Assembly: GCA_012522475.1 (NCBI GenBank)
Contig: JAAYKH010000054.1
Span: 1 to 43,167 of the forward strand
DNA from: Chloroflexota bacterium
GTDB lineage: Bacteria > Chloroflexota > Anaerolineae > Anaerolineales > Anaerolineaceae
DNA length: 43,167 nucleotides
Direction of reading: 5' to 3'
Shown here: piece by piece, positions 1 to 8,418 of the stretch
Numbering within the stretch: position 1 is the first letter of the stretch
Layout of the letters: the number at the start of each line of letters is the position of its first letter
Program-made: the position numbers and the translations under genes
Notes under the pieces: model-generated
Database searches by the model: none
Told to the model about the DNA's origin: nothing
Seen by the model: the letters and a program-made list of their open reading frames with translations, nothing else

Positions 1-63
1 AAAGCGAATTGTATCTGTTTCCACTTGCCAGCATAATCGGGAAATATTAGATAGACCTTGATC

Positions 64-1200
64 ATGAGAAATAACAAAACCAAAGATAACCTTGTATATC
101 CCCGAAAAGTCCTGATCCGGAGGGCGATGACTGCCCTGGGAAAGGGTTTATTAACGCTGTTTGCCGATGTAGAAGTCCACGGGCGTGAAAGATTACCTGA
201 TAAGGGCCCGGCGATCCTGGCGGGCAATCACGCTGCCGTCCTGGAAGCGGTGATGATGGCCGCCTACACCCCGGGCATCGTCGAATTCCTCGGCAATGGC
301 GATATCCCCTTTGACCCGAAATATGCTTTTATTGTAAACGCTTACGGCCTAATCCCGGTTAACCGGGGCAACCTGGATCGGCAGGCATTAAATACCGCCG
401 TCAGTATCCTGGAACAGGGCGGGCTTTTGGGCATCTTTCCTGAAGGGGGCATCTGGGATGCCGGCCAGATGCAAGCCCAGTTGGGCGCCACCTGGCTGAG
501 TTACCGCGCTCAGACGCCTATCATCCCAATTGGTTTTGGCGGTATTATGGGCGGGGTGCAGGATGCTTTTAAACTCAAACGCCCCAAGCTGGTCATGAAC
601 GTTGGCGAACCGATTTCCCCGGTAATCCTGGGCCCAGGTCGGGCTGCACTGCGCGAAGTTTTGGAGCGTTCAGCCCAGGCGTTGCTGGAGCAGATCAGAT
701 CCCTGGTGCCAGAGGATGATACCCAGAAAACTCGCACACGCCTGAATGAGCATTATGCGTTAACCATCCAAATTCATGCAGACAGGCTGGAAGCTCCCCT
801 TGACCTGCCTGAACACTTGCAGGTCATCCACAGCTCTGCATATGCACACTTATTATTTAATCCCACCATTCTCGATATCCTGGTGCGCAACCTGCGTTTG
901 CCAATTTACGAGATCAAAGAGGTTCACCGCCGAAAAGATCTCGCACCATTAATTACTGCCTGGGATGTCATTTTGTCCTATCTCGAAGAAAACCCTGGTT
1001 TTTTCACCTACCGCTTTGGGGTTGAAGAAGGGTTAGCCGTCAAAGCAGCCCTGACCGAACTGCGCCGCTTGGCTCTCTGGGCACAGGATTCAGGTTTTTC
1101 CCTCACCCTGACGCCGACTCTTCGCTATCTTAACCCCAGAACGGGTGCAGAGGTGATTGAGACCGGTGGTCTCTTTCCAAACAGCATGCATAAAAATTAG
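64..1200 (+). CDS. PlsC-like 1-acyl-glycerol-3-phosphate acyltransferase
   Basis: Membrane-associated lysophospholipid acyltransferase family, expected to transfer an acyl chain to lysophosphatidic acid or a similar acceptor. The acyltransferase block fills roughly residues 25-225: AGNHAAVLE (His56), GLIPVNRG (about 95-102), GIFPEG (about 123-128) and PIIPIGFGG. The catalytic motif is HX4E instead of the family's HX4D, which is unusual. About 150 residues follow that I cannot assign to a domain, so the protein is longer than the usual ~240 aa. A TTG at 58 is in frame, but ATG 64 is the more ordinary start; no strong SD is visible. Family assignment is firm; substrate is unknown. Confidence 0.85.
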   Translation: MRNNKTKDNLVYPRKVLIRRAMTALGKGLLTLFADVEVHGRERLPDKGPAILAGNHAAVLEAVMMAAYTPGIVEFLGNGDIPFDPKYAFIVNAYGLIPVNRGNLDRQALNTAVSILEQGGLLGIFPEGGIWDAGQMQAQLGATWLSYRAQTPIIPIGFGGIMGGVQDAFKLKRPKLVMNVGEPISPVILGPGRAALREVLERSAQALLEQIRSLVPEDDTQKTRTRLNEHYALTIQIHADRLEAPLDLPEHLQVIHSSAYAHLLFNPTILDILVRNLRLPIYEIKEVHRRKDLAPLITAWDVILSYLEENPGFFTYRFGVEEGLAVKAALTELRRLALWAQDSGFSLTLTPTLRYLNPRTGAEVIETGGLFPNSMHKN

Positions 1201-1237
1201 GCCTATCCAGCACCGTCCAATCCCCACAAAAACAGGC

Positions 1238-2599
1238 TTAGCGCCTGGCTTTCAATATCCTCCCCCAGGCCGGCGGGACAGGAACTTGCAAGCTTCCTTC
1301 GTAGAGTGTGAACACCTCGCCAGGGTTTAACAGATCGAAAAATTCGCCCTGTGCGTCCGGCAGGGTCAGGTTGAGGGAGATTTCCTGTAAGTCGCTATTC
1401 AAGATCACCAAGACGGTTTCGTCTGCGACCCTGCGGCGAAACGCAAATTGTTGGTGATTGATAAACAAGGTTTTAAAATCTCCGTGACGCAAGGCCGGCG
1501 AACCTACGCGGATTTTGCCCAGTTTGGCAATGACCCCTGCCAGTGCTGGATGCGCTGGATGGTTTCTCAGGGCGTCAAGATCTAATTTGGGCCGCAGGGG
1601 TGCGTCGGTATGTTCGCCTTTCAGTCCCTGAATCCCCCACTCACTGCCGTAGTAAATCGATGGTATACCCGGGATGGTAAACAGCAGCAGGTACAGCGGG
1701 TAAAGATGCTGTTCATCTTTCAATTTACTGGCCACACGGTCAACATCATGATTGTCTACAAAATTGTACAGGTACAGGCCTTGACAGCTTCCCCCCTCTC
1801 CAAACTGATTCTCCAGGGTGTGTGCAATTTCAAAATAATTCTTGTCGCTCAGGCTGGAATACAATCCTTTGTAAGCCGCATAATTGGTCACCGAATCCAG
1901 GGTGTCCTCGTTGACCCAGTCCCGATAATGACCATGCACCACCTCGCCCATCAACCAGAAATCCTCTCTGCGGGTTTTAACGAAAGTGCGCAGGGCGCGT
2001 AAGAAATCAAAATCAATACAATCGGCGGCGTCCAATCTGAGACCATCGATGTTAAACTGCTCCATCCACATACGCACCGCGTCAAACAGGTGTGCCCGTA
2101 CATCGGGATGCGCCAGGTTGAGTTTGACCAGGTCGTAATGACCCTGCCAGCTTTCATAACTGAAGGGATCTCCTTTGGGGCTGGTTTGACCAAAGCGCAG
2201 GTTCTCAAACCAATCCACGTAGACTGATCTTTCACCTTTTTCTAAAACATCTCGAAAAGCCCAAAATTCTCGCCCCACATGGTTGAAAACAGCATCCAAC
2301 ACCAGGTGCATGCCTCGTTGATGCAATCCATCAGAAAATCTGGCCAAGGCGGGGTTATCGCCCAACCGCCGATCGACGTGATAATAATCGCGTGTATCGT
2401 ATCCGTGGGTGGACGATTCAAACACAGGGCCAAGGTAGAGTGCTCGGGTGCCGAGCGTTTGAGCGTGTTCCAGCCAGGGATAGAGCTGATCCAAATGGTG
2501 TTCAACGGGGGCACTGTTGTGATTGTAAGGCGGTGCTCCCGTCAATCCAAGCGGGTAGAGATGATAAAAACTTGTGTCCTGGTACCAATAGGGTTGCAT
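1238..2599 (-). CDS. GH13 family alpha-amylase-type glycoside hydrolase
   Basis: Retaining alpha-glucan hydrolase or transferase with a (beta/alpha)8 barrel. The four GH13 regions are in order: DAVFNHVG (102-109), GLRLDAAD (196-203, nucleophile Asp200), LMGEVV (acid/base Glu219) and VDNHD (271-275, Asp275). At 453 aa it has the catalytic barrel and a short C-terminal beta domain, with no signal peptide and no N-terminal starch-binding domain, so it is probably cytoplasmic, like maltodextrin- or cyclomaltodextrin-degrading enzymes. A GAGG SD lies about 7 bases before the ATG. It follows a TetR gene on the same strand, with a TetR-type operator in the 60-bp gap. The exact substrate cannot be told from motifs. 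Confidence 0.9.
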   Translation of the reverse strand: MQPYWYQDTSFYHLYPLGLTGAPPYNHNSAPVEHHLDQLYPWLEHAQTLGTRALYLGPVFESSTHGYDTRDYYHVDRRLGDNPALARFSDGLHQRGMHLVLDAVFNHVGREFWAFRDVLEKGERSVYVDWFENLRFGQTSPKGDPFSYESWQGHYDLVKLNLAHPDVRAHLFDAVRMWMEQFNIDGLRLDAADCIDFDFLRALRTFVKTRREDFWLMGEVVHGHYRDWVNEDTLDSVTNYAAYKGLYSSLSDKNYFEIAHTLENQFGEGGSCQGLYLYNFVDNHDVDRVASKLKDEQHLYPLYLLLFTIPGIPSIYYGSEWGIQGLKGEHTDAPLRPKLDLDALRNHPAHPALAGVIAKLGKIRVGSPALRHGDFKTLFINHQQFAFRRRVADETVLVILNSDLQEISLNLTLPDAQGEFFDLLNPGEVFTLYEGSLQVPVPPAWGRILKARR

Positions 2600-2621
2600 T
2601 TTAAAAACCTCACTGACTCTA

Positions 2622-2637
2622 TATACCGGTAGGTATA
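2622..2637. promoter_or_regulatory. Putative TetR operator upstream of the GH13 gene
   Basis: TATACCGGTAGGTATA is an inverted repeat with 6-bp arms, 22 bp upstream of the glycoside hydrolase ATG. It matches the palindrome in front of the tetR gene (3237-3252) at 13 of 16 positions, including both TATACC and GGTATA ends. Binding by the adjacent TetR protein is inferred from this match. Confidence 0.65.
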
Positions 2638-2659
2638 GTTACTTTAAAATAATCATTCT

Positions 2660-3226
2660 TTAGCTAAAGATTCCATGCATAAATTGGTGAACGGTTTGAT
2701 ACACCAGTTCGTCTGTCAGGGAAACTTCCTCGTTAAAATACAGGCCGATCATGGCATTGATCGCACCTAAAAATATGGCAGCATAGCGTGCATGTCGGCC
2801 GCGTAAATTGCCGTGGTCTTCGGCAGCCTGGACAAAGACTTCTTCAAGCAGTTGGTGCTGTGCGGTTGCATAAGGGCGAATGGCCTGGTTACCTTCACTC
2901 TCCGGGGCTGAAAAATACATCCCTAATTGCATCCGGTAACAGGAGGTATGGTTCTGAGCGAAGGAAAAATAAGCCCTGAGGATGCTTTCCAGGGTTAAAA
3001 TCAGATCTCCCCGATAAACTGCACTCGAGGTGATCCCTGATAAAAGCCTCTGTGACTCCCTCTGCAACAAGGACTCCAGCAAGCCGCGCTTGCTGTCGAA
3101 GTAATAATACAAGGTCGGCTTCGTAACGCCTGCTGATTCAACCACCTCGCGCACGCCCACCGCATCGTAACCTCGCAAACTAAAAAGCTCCAATGCGCAA
3201 TCTAACAACCGCTGTCGATTATCCAT
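2660..3226 (-). CDS. TetR/AcrR family transcriptional regulator
   Basis: One-component repressor of 188 aa. The N-terminal helix-turn-helix is typical of the family: RQRLLDCALELFSLRGYDAV, then VREVVESAGVTKPTLYYYF (about residues 4-45). The C-terminal two-thirds is the variable ligand-binding and dimer domain. Its promoter region carries a near-perfect palindrome, so self-repression is likely, and a matching half-degenerate palindrome precedes the downstream GH13 gene. The pair is therefore probably a small regulated unit responding to an unknown ligand, perhaps a sugar; that part is inference. ATG at 3226 gives the normal family length. Confidence 0.92.
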   Translation of the reverse strand: MDNRQRLLDCALELFSLRGYDAVGVREVVESAGVTKPTLYYYFDSKRGLLESLLQRESQRLLSGITSSAVYRGDLILTLESILRAYFSFAQNHTSCYRMQLGMYFSAPESEGNQAIRPYATAQHQLLEEVFVQAAEDHGNLRGRHARYAAIFLGAINAMIGLYFNEEVSLTDELVYQTVHQFMHGIFS

Positions 3227-3233
3227 GTTAATA

Positions 3234-3255
3234 TAATATACCGAACGGTATATTA
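3234..3255. promoter_or_regulatory. TetR autoregulatory operator
   Basis: Perfect 10-bp inverted repeat: TAATATACCG, two bases AA, then CGGTATATTA. It starts 8 bp upstream of the tetR ATG and overlaps an AT-rich promoter-like stretch. The core TATACCG-NN-CGGTATA is of the type bound by TetR-family dimers. Confidence 0.75.
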
Positions 3256-3399
3256 GGTCAAGAGGTTAATCCCACCTCTTTTGATTCTTTTAGGTCAGAA
3301 AACGGTGGGGTGTTTGCCTCAAAGTCCTCTTTTTTATGATCACGCATACTAACCTCATTCATCTACATTGGTTTTTAATTTATCCGGTTGAAGGGGGGC

Positions 3400-3842
3400 T
3401 TAAGCCGTGTGGTTAATTAACTTATTCACAATTGTATAGGGTTAAGTATTTAATTCGTAGTCGTCGTAGGCCCTGTGGATATGTGGAGGAAAGATTTAAG
3501 GGCAGCTATTTTGGTGAAAAAGACCGTTCACAGAGCGTAAAAACGTTAAAATTGGTTTGCTGCCGCGTGAAAAGGTCAGCAGTGGAGGATATATTTATCC
3601 ACATAATTTTGTGGATGAGGGTTGAAAAAGTCGGACAAAAGTACAGCACAACGAGAGATACCCTCTTTTCGAAGTGATTTCTCCACGTCTCCTCCAGAAA
3701 ATGACTGTAAATTTATCGAAAATTTGGTCGATTTATCCACAGTTTCTACAGGTTATCCACAGTTTTTGGGTAGTTATCCACAATTGAAGAGAAATTCAGG
3801 CAGTCAGAACGCAAATAAAAGAGAAAAAAATAAAGCATGAAA
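3400..3842. other. DnaA-box cluster, candidate oriC
   Basis: A gene-free AT-rich stretch of about 600 bp (3227-3842) contains four exact TTATCCACA DnaA boxes, all forward: 3595-3603, 3733-3741, 3753-3761 and 3774-3782. The last three start 20 and 21 bases apart, about two helical turns. Near matches are TTATTCACA at 3422-3430, ATATCCACA (reverse) at 3474-3482 and TCATCCACA (reverse) at 3610-3618. A/T-rich runs at 3411-3460 and 3812-3840 could serve as unwinding elements. No dnaA, dnaN, gyrB or rpmH is adjacent, so the call rests on the boxes alone. Short ORFs here run through the boxes and are not credible genes. Confidence 0.65.
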
Positions 3843-4850
3843 TCAAAAACCATAGGTATTAGCCCAGGCTTCAATTAATATCTCAATGCGGTCCAGGGCC
3901 ACGTCTAAGGCTTTGAGTTTACCTGAGCTGACGGATGCGGTGAAATTCAGCGTTTTAATGAAGTCTTGCCAAACATCAAACCCGGGAGAGGGCTTTGGAA
4001 GAACCAGGTGGATGTCCAGCCAGGTTCGCAAGAGCGGCCAAACCAGATAAGCCGGATGATCACCGCGAGCCAAAGCATTGAAACCTTGAACATAATATAA
4101 CTGCCGGCAGGCGGCCAGATGCGGCGGCGCGGTGGCGCTGTGGGTTAGGTAAAGCAGGTCGTTCTCAAAGGCATCGATCCACCCTTTGTACTTAATGTCG
4201 ATTTCTTCCGAACATCCCAATAAGCCGCATAAGCTATGGTACATATCGGGCGTTCCCAAATCTTCCAAACGCTGGTGGAGGGTTAATAAAAAACGGCGTC
4301 TGGTTAGGGGCGGACCAATCAGGCCGGCCAGAGCGTTTGCGCCGAACCACAGGGCTTGCAAAAACAGGTCAAGCCATTCCAGATAATTGTCAGGGGCCTG
4401 TTCAGTGAGGCCTTGCCAAAGCTTACGCCCAGAACTCGAAAATGCGTTAACCCGGGCCAGGACATTATCCGCTCGATGAAACTCAGCACTCACACTGGAT
4501 TGTGTAAACTCCAACCAGTGATTGCTGTCATAAAGCAGGACCAGGTTGTAAGTCAGGGGGTAGCCGATGAGCGCATTTTGTCGAAATTGGCGGGCGGGTT
4601 CGAAATCAGCCACGGTTTTATGTAGAATATCTAATGAAATTTCGGGTGTCAGGGCGACGGTTTCACGTGCTACCGGCGCAAGATACTTGTGTACCAGCAC
4701 CAGGTCGATATCCGTGGTGCCACCTAAAAGGGGTTCATCATCCAGTAATGAGCCCATTAAATAGGATGCATGAAGGTCCGGTTCGCTTCTTTTTCGCGCT
4801 TTGATCGTATCAAGAGCAAACTTGTGGAGCAAAGCTTTTGTAATACGCAT
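3843..4850 (-). CDS. Nucleotidyltransferase-fold protein
   Basis: 335-aa protein whose N-terminus carries a minimal Pol-beta nucleotidyltransferase motif: LMGSLLDDEPLLGGTTDIDL (about residues 31-50), with the DxD metal-binding pair in TDIDLVLV. The long remainder is helical and of unknown function; a substrate-binding helical domain is usual for such enzymes. It lies 15 bp downstream of a deoxynucleoside kinase gene and is probably co-transcribed with it. An AGGTGA SD precedes the ATG. It might modify an RNA, a protein or a small molecule such as an antibiotic; nothing visible decides this. Confidence 0.7.
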   Translation of the reverse strand: MRITKALLHKFALDTIKARKRSEPDLHASYLMGSLLDDEPLLGGTTDIDLVLVHKYLAPVARETVALTPEISLDILHKTVADFEPARQFRQNALIGYPLTYNLVLLYDSNHWLEFTQSSVSAEFHRADNVLARVNAFSSSGRKLWQGLTEQAPDNYLEWLDLFLQALWFGANALAGLIGPPLTRRRFLLTLHQRLEDLGTPDMYHSLCGLLGCSEEIDIKYKGWIDAFENDLLYLTHSATAPPHLAACRQLYYVQGFNALARGDHPAYLVWPLLRTWLDIHLVLPKPSPGFDVWQDFIKTLNFTASVSSGKLKALDVALDRIEILIEAWANTYGF

Positions 4851-4865
4851 GAAACATCACCTGCT

Positions 4866-5501
4866 TTATAGATCGATCGGCAGGCTTTCCTGAAAGGGGG
4901 CCAGCTTTAATGCCTGCCTGATACGTTGGTTGACGGTTTCCAGGTCGTCCGGGTTGCGTACGTAGTCCAGCTGGTTGGTGTTGATTGTCAGACAGTGTTG
5001 ACCGGGGTTGCTAGCAAAGCGCTGTTCATAGGCGAGATTAACAGCGTGAATATAGTCCGTTTTTATCTGGCGTTCATAAGTGCGGTCTCGCTGGGCAATG
5101 CGCTGCATGAGCACGTCTGTGTCTGCCTGAAGGTAAACCACCAGGTTTGGGCGGGTGATTTTTTCCGCCAGGGCTTCGTGGACGTTGAAGTACATATCCA
5201 GTTCATCCCCATGCAGGTTGACTTCTGCAAACAGGCGATCTTTTTCAAAGGTATAATCCGATAGCAGCCAGGGATTACTGTCTAAGGCTTTACGGACGCC
5301 TTTGCGTTGTTGATGATAACGGCTGAGAAGAAAGAAGATCTGCGTCTGGAAAGCATACCGTGCTCGATCGCCATAAAAGTCGCTGAGGAAGGGGTTCTCT
5401 TCAAAGATCTCGAGAAGCAGATTGGCCTCAAAAAGGGGCTGTAAAAGGCGTGCCAGGGTGGTTTTCCCAACGCCAATCACGCCCTCAATCGCAATATACA
5501 T
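4866..5501 (-). CDS. Deoxynucleoside kinase (dNK family)
   Basis: Transfers a phosphate from ATP to a deoxynucleoside in the salvage pathway. Residues 1-20 hold the P-loop GVIGVGKTT; FEENPFLSDFY and TFEKDRLF fit the substrate-binding region, and RIAQRDRTYERQI fits the arginine-rich LID. At 211 aa it matches the bacterial deoxyadenosine/deoxyguanosine kinase group, though base specificity cannot be read here. GGAGG lies 7 bases before the ATG. It is the first gene of a two-gene unit with the nucleotidyltransferase, transcribed toward the DnaA-box cluster. Confidence 0.88.
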   Translation of the reverse strand: MYIAIEGVIGVGKTTLARLLQPLFEANLLLEIFEENPFLSDFYGDRARYAFQTQIFFLLSRYHQQRKGVRKALDSNPWLLSDYTFEKDRLFAEVNLHGDELDMYFNVHEALAEKITRPNLVVYLQADTDVLMQRIAQRDRTYERQIKTDYIHAVNLAYEQRFASNPGQHCLTINTNQLDYVRNPDDLETVNQRIRQALKLAPFQESLPIDL

Positions 5502-5619
5502 TGACCTGCCTCCATAGCGTCTTTTTGATTATTTTCAATAATACCATAGGACAGCATTCCTGGGATAAATCAATGATTGTCAAGCCCCCGATTCAACCGG
5601 ACAGAATTTTAACGTGTAT

Positions 5620-5648
5620 GTGTCAACCAGGATCCTATCCGATATAAT
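5620..5648 (+). promoter_or_regulatory. Candidate sigma70-type promoter of ccmEF
   Basis: Consensus -10 TATAAT at 5643-5648 with a weak -35 GTGTCA at 5620-5625, 17-bp spacing, about 40 bp ahead of ccmE. Confidence 0.5.
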
Positions 5649-5692
5649 AAGGGCATTGAATTTAGCGGTTGAAAGAATACAGGATGACAAGC

Positions 5693-6202
5693 ATGAAAAA
5701 AATCGGTTCGACTGGATCGAAACGTAATCGCATTAAATTTATTGTCGGCGGAGGTTTATTCCTGACAGCGGTGCTCTTCATGGTGATCAGTGCCACAAAA
5801 GCAACCAGCGAGTTTTTTATGACGGTGCAGGAAGTTCTCGATGCTGAGAACGACCTGCAGGGACAGAGTTTGCGGGTTTCTGGCGCCGTGATCGGGGACA
5901 GCATCGCTTATGACGCGTCGGCAGGTGAGGTAAGATTTTTGATTGCGCACATCCCTGCCGATAAAAACCTGATCAAAGGGGCTGGCGGTTTGAACGAAGT
6001 TTTGCATCAGGCGGTTAATGACCCGAACAACCCCCACCTGGCCGTCTTTTACCGGGGATCACCGCCGGACATGCTCAGGGATGAGGCACAGGCGATCCTC
6101 ACCGGTCGACTTAATGATGCAGGGGAATTCATTGCGGAAGAACTTTTGTTAAAATGTCCTAGTAAATACGAAGAAGCGCTCCCTGATCAGGTGGGCCAAT
6201 AA
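5693..6202 (+). CDS. ccmE: Cytochrome c maturation haem chaperone CcmE, CxxxY type
   Basis: Membrane-anchored haem chaperone of System I cytochrome c biogenesis; it holds haem covalently and passes it to CcmF. A basic N-terminus and one membrane segment (IKFIVGGGLFLTAVLFMVIS) precede an OB-fold domain with the family pattern LRVSGAVI, then AVFYRG and GRLNDAGEF. At the C-terminus the usual haem-binding HxxxY is replaced by CPSKY (Cys codon 6155-6157), the CxxxY form known from some archaea and sulfate reducers. ccmF begins 3 bp after its stop. ATG 5693 fits an ACAGGA SD; ATG 5684 and TTG 5669 are also in frame. Confidence 0.88.
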   Translation: MKKIGSTGSKRNRIKFIVGGGLFLTAVLFMVISATKATSEFFMTVQEVLDAENDLQGQSLRVSGAVIGDSIAYDASAGEVRFLIAHIPADKNLIKGAGGLNEVLHQAVNDPNNPHLAVFYRGSPPDMLRDEAQAILTGRLNDAGEFIAEELLLKCPSKYEEALPDQVGQ

Positions 6203-6205
6203 AAT

Positions 6206-8239
6206 ATGGTCGCTGTAACAGGTTTTCTGACGCTTGCGTTAGCCTTCTTGCTGGCAGTGTACGGGTTGGTCGCAGCCTTTTTTGCATTGATGTTAAAAGC
6301 GCCTGTCTGGATCAAATCGGCCCGGATCGCGCTGCTGTTGATTTTTCCCCTGGTGAGCATAAGCCTGGTTGGACTGCTGTTGATGCTGGCGGGGCAACAT
6401 TTTGAGTTGAGTTACGTCTACAGTGTAACCAGCCGTGAAATGCCCCTCTATTTGCGATTAACAGCGTTGTGGGGCGGGCAAGGCGGCTCTTTATTGTTCT
6501 GGTCCTGGCTGGTGGCCGGGTTTTCGCTTTTCTTTGCCCTCAGGAAATGGCGCACGGAAGCCGATCTGCTGCCCTGGTCGCTGCTGCTGGTATTTTTTAC
6601 ACTGAGTTTCTTTTTGATGATCAACGTGTTTTTCGAGATGCCCTTCGAGCGCTTTTGGCTTTTACCCGATGGCAGCCGTCTGCTGTCTTTATTACCGCCT
6701 TCAGGAGCTCAGTTACTTGTCCCTGCAGATGGCCAGGGGCTGAACCCTTTGTTGCGACACCCCGGGATGATCTGGCATCCACCGGCGCTTTATTTAGGGT
6801 TTATTGGCTTCATCATCCCCTTTGCGCTGGCGATTGGCTCCTTGGCAACCGGAAGGCACGCTCAGCGCTGGCTTGAAATCGCCCGTCCGTGGATCTTGAT
6901 GACCTGGGTATTCCTCTCTCTGGGTTTGGTGCTGGGGATGCGCTGGGCTTATGACATCCTGGGTTGGGGGGGCTATTGGGGTTGGGACCCTGTTGAGGTG
7001 GCGGCTTTGTTGCCCTGGCTGAGCGCTACAGCGCTGCTGCACACCCAAATCCTCCAGGAGCGGCGGGATGCTTTTAAGCGCTGGAACCTTGTGCTGGTGA
7101 TTGTCACCTTTATTTTGGTGATCTTTGGCGCCTTTATTACCCGCTCTGGCGTGCTTTCTTCTGTGCATACCTTTTCAGGCAGCGAAATTGGGCTGCCCCT
7201 GCTGATTTACGCCGCTGTGTTGACACTCACTTCTTTGGGGTTGTTAATCTATCGCTGGCGGAGCCTGAGTGCGAGTTATGAACCCGAATTTGGTTTTAAT
7301 ATCGAAACGCTGACGCTGTTTACGAATTTGGTTTTATTGAGCATTCTGCTGATCTGTTTGCTGGGGATGGTTTACCCGTTGGTGTCGGAGTTAATTACCG
7401 GTACACCGATTACGGTTGGCCCGGCCTGGTATAAGCGTATCACCGGGCCCTTGTTCATTGTGTTGGTGCTCCTGGTGGGTGTGTGCCCATTAGCCGTCTG
7501 GAGTGGCACCAACCTGATACGCATGAAAAAGAGCTTGCGGACGGTGCTGCCGCTTTCAGCCCTGCCCTTGCTGGCGGCCTGGTTCGTTTGGGGCGTGCGC
7601 CAGTGGGTTGTGCTGGTTGCCCTGTGCCTGGTTGGGTTTGGCATCCTGGTGATGATGATGGATTACCTGCGGCAGGTGGCGGCCGCGCGGCACCGGCAAA
7701 CGGGGGGCTTGTGGTACAGTTTGTGGGCGCCTTTCCGGGGCAACCTGCGCCGCAATGGTGCTGCGCTGGTGCACCTGGGGATCATCCTGATGGCCATTGG
7801 CATTATTGGTATTGAGGGTTTGCAGGAGGAAGCCCAGGCCACGCTCTCCATTGGTGAAACCATTGATTTGAGCGGGATCACCTTCAGGTTTGAAGAACTT
7901 GAGCATTCTGAAGACGAGGGACGCTTGATCACTGAAGCCCGGCTGTCCATCAGCCGTAACAGACAGCTGATCGGTATGCTGTACCCTCGACGGGAAATTT
8001 ATTCAAAAATGGGGTTGGCCATAACCCAACCGGGGCTCAAGAGCAACCTGGCGGTGGATCTGTATGCAATTTTGGTCGATTGGCAGCCAACCACACCAAA
8101 TCAGGCAGCCTTCCAGATTTTTTACAACCCGCTGGTGGCCTGGTTGTGGATTGGTGCGGGGATGTTGACCCTGGGTGTGGTGCTCGCCCTTTTACCTGTA
8201 GGCTCATGGAAAAACCGGCGGGAGAAACGTCCGGGATAA
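6206..8239 (+). CDS. ccmF: CcmF-type haem lyase subunit
   Basis: Polytopic membrane protein that joins haem to apocytochrome c outside the membrane. Many hydrophobic segments span the 677 aa, and the haem-handling WWD motif WGGYWGWDPVEV lies near residue 252, followed by AFITRSGVLSSVHTF, a strongly conserved CcmF segment. A soluble region near residues 545-630 precedes the final membrane helix. It follows ccmE by 3 bp, so the two are translationally linked. ccmABCD and the ccmG/ccmH thiol genes are not in the window, so they must lie elsewhere or a reduced System I is used. Confidence 0.93.
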   Translation: MVAVTGFLTLALAFLLAVYGLVAAFFALMLKAPVWIKSARIALLLIFPLVSISLVGLLLMLAGQHFELSYVYSVTSREMPLYLRLTALWGGQGGSLLFWSWLVAGFSLFFALRKWRTEADLLPWSLLLVFFTLSFFLMINVFFEMPFERFWLLPDGSRLLSLLPPSGAQLLVPADGQGLNPLLRHPGMIWHPPALYLGFIGFIIPFALAIGSLATGRHAQRWLEIARPWILMTWVFLSLGLVLGMRWAYDILGWGGYWGWDPVEVAALLPWLSATALLHTQILQERRDAFKRWNLVLVIVTFILVIFGAFITRSGVLSSVHTFSGSEIGLPLLIYAAVLTLTSLGLLIYRWRSLSASYEPEFGFNIETLTLFTNLVLLSILLICLLGMVYPLVSELITGTPITVGPAWYKRITGPLFIVLVLLVGVCPLAVWSGTNLIRMKKSLRTVLPLSALPLLAAWFVWGVRQWVVLVALCLVGFGILVMMMDYLRQVAAARHRQTGGLWYSLWAPFRGNLRRNGAALVHLGIILMAIGIIGIEGLQEEAQATLSIGETIDLSGITFRFEELEHSEDEGRLITEARLSISRNRQLIGMLYPRREIYSKMGLAITQPGLKSNLAVDLYAILVDWQPTTPNQAAFQIFYNPLVAWLWIGAGMLTLGVVLALLPVGSWKNRREKRPG

Positions 8240-8371
8240 ACAACAGCTTGGCGGTGTTTCAAAAGCAGGTTAAGCCTGAAAGCCACACTTTCCACAAAAA
8301 GGCTGCTGGCTGGAAAAAAGATATTAAATCCCGATAGCTTTGCGTGTAAAAAAAGAATTTATTTCTGCGGG

Positions 8372-8377
8372 TATAAT
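8372..8377 (+). promoter_or_regulatory. -10 box upstream of diaminopropionate ammonia-lyase
   Basis: Exact TATAAT, 41 bases before the ATG at 8419; no clear -35 at 17 bp. Confidence 0.4.
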
Positions 8378-8418
8378 CAGGCATATTAAAAATCTAAAAA
8401 CTGATTCTGGATGAACCT

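Noticed and set aside
1610-2002. 130-codon plus-strand frame inside the GH13 gene
   Set aside because: Antisense to conserved GH13 regions, no SD, no family match.
3432-3840. Two short open frames (81 and 72 codons) in the gap between tetR and the nucleotidyltransferase gene
   Set aside because: They run through the DnaA boxes, have no family signature and no good SD.
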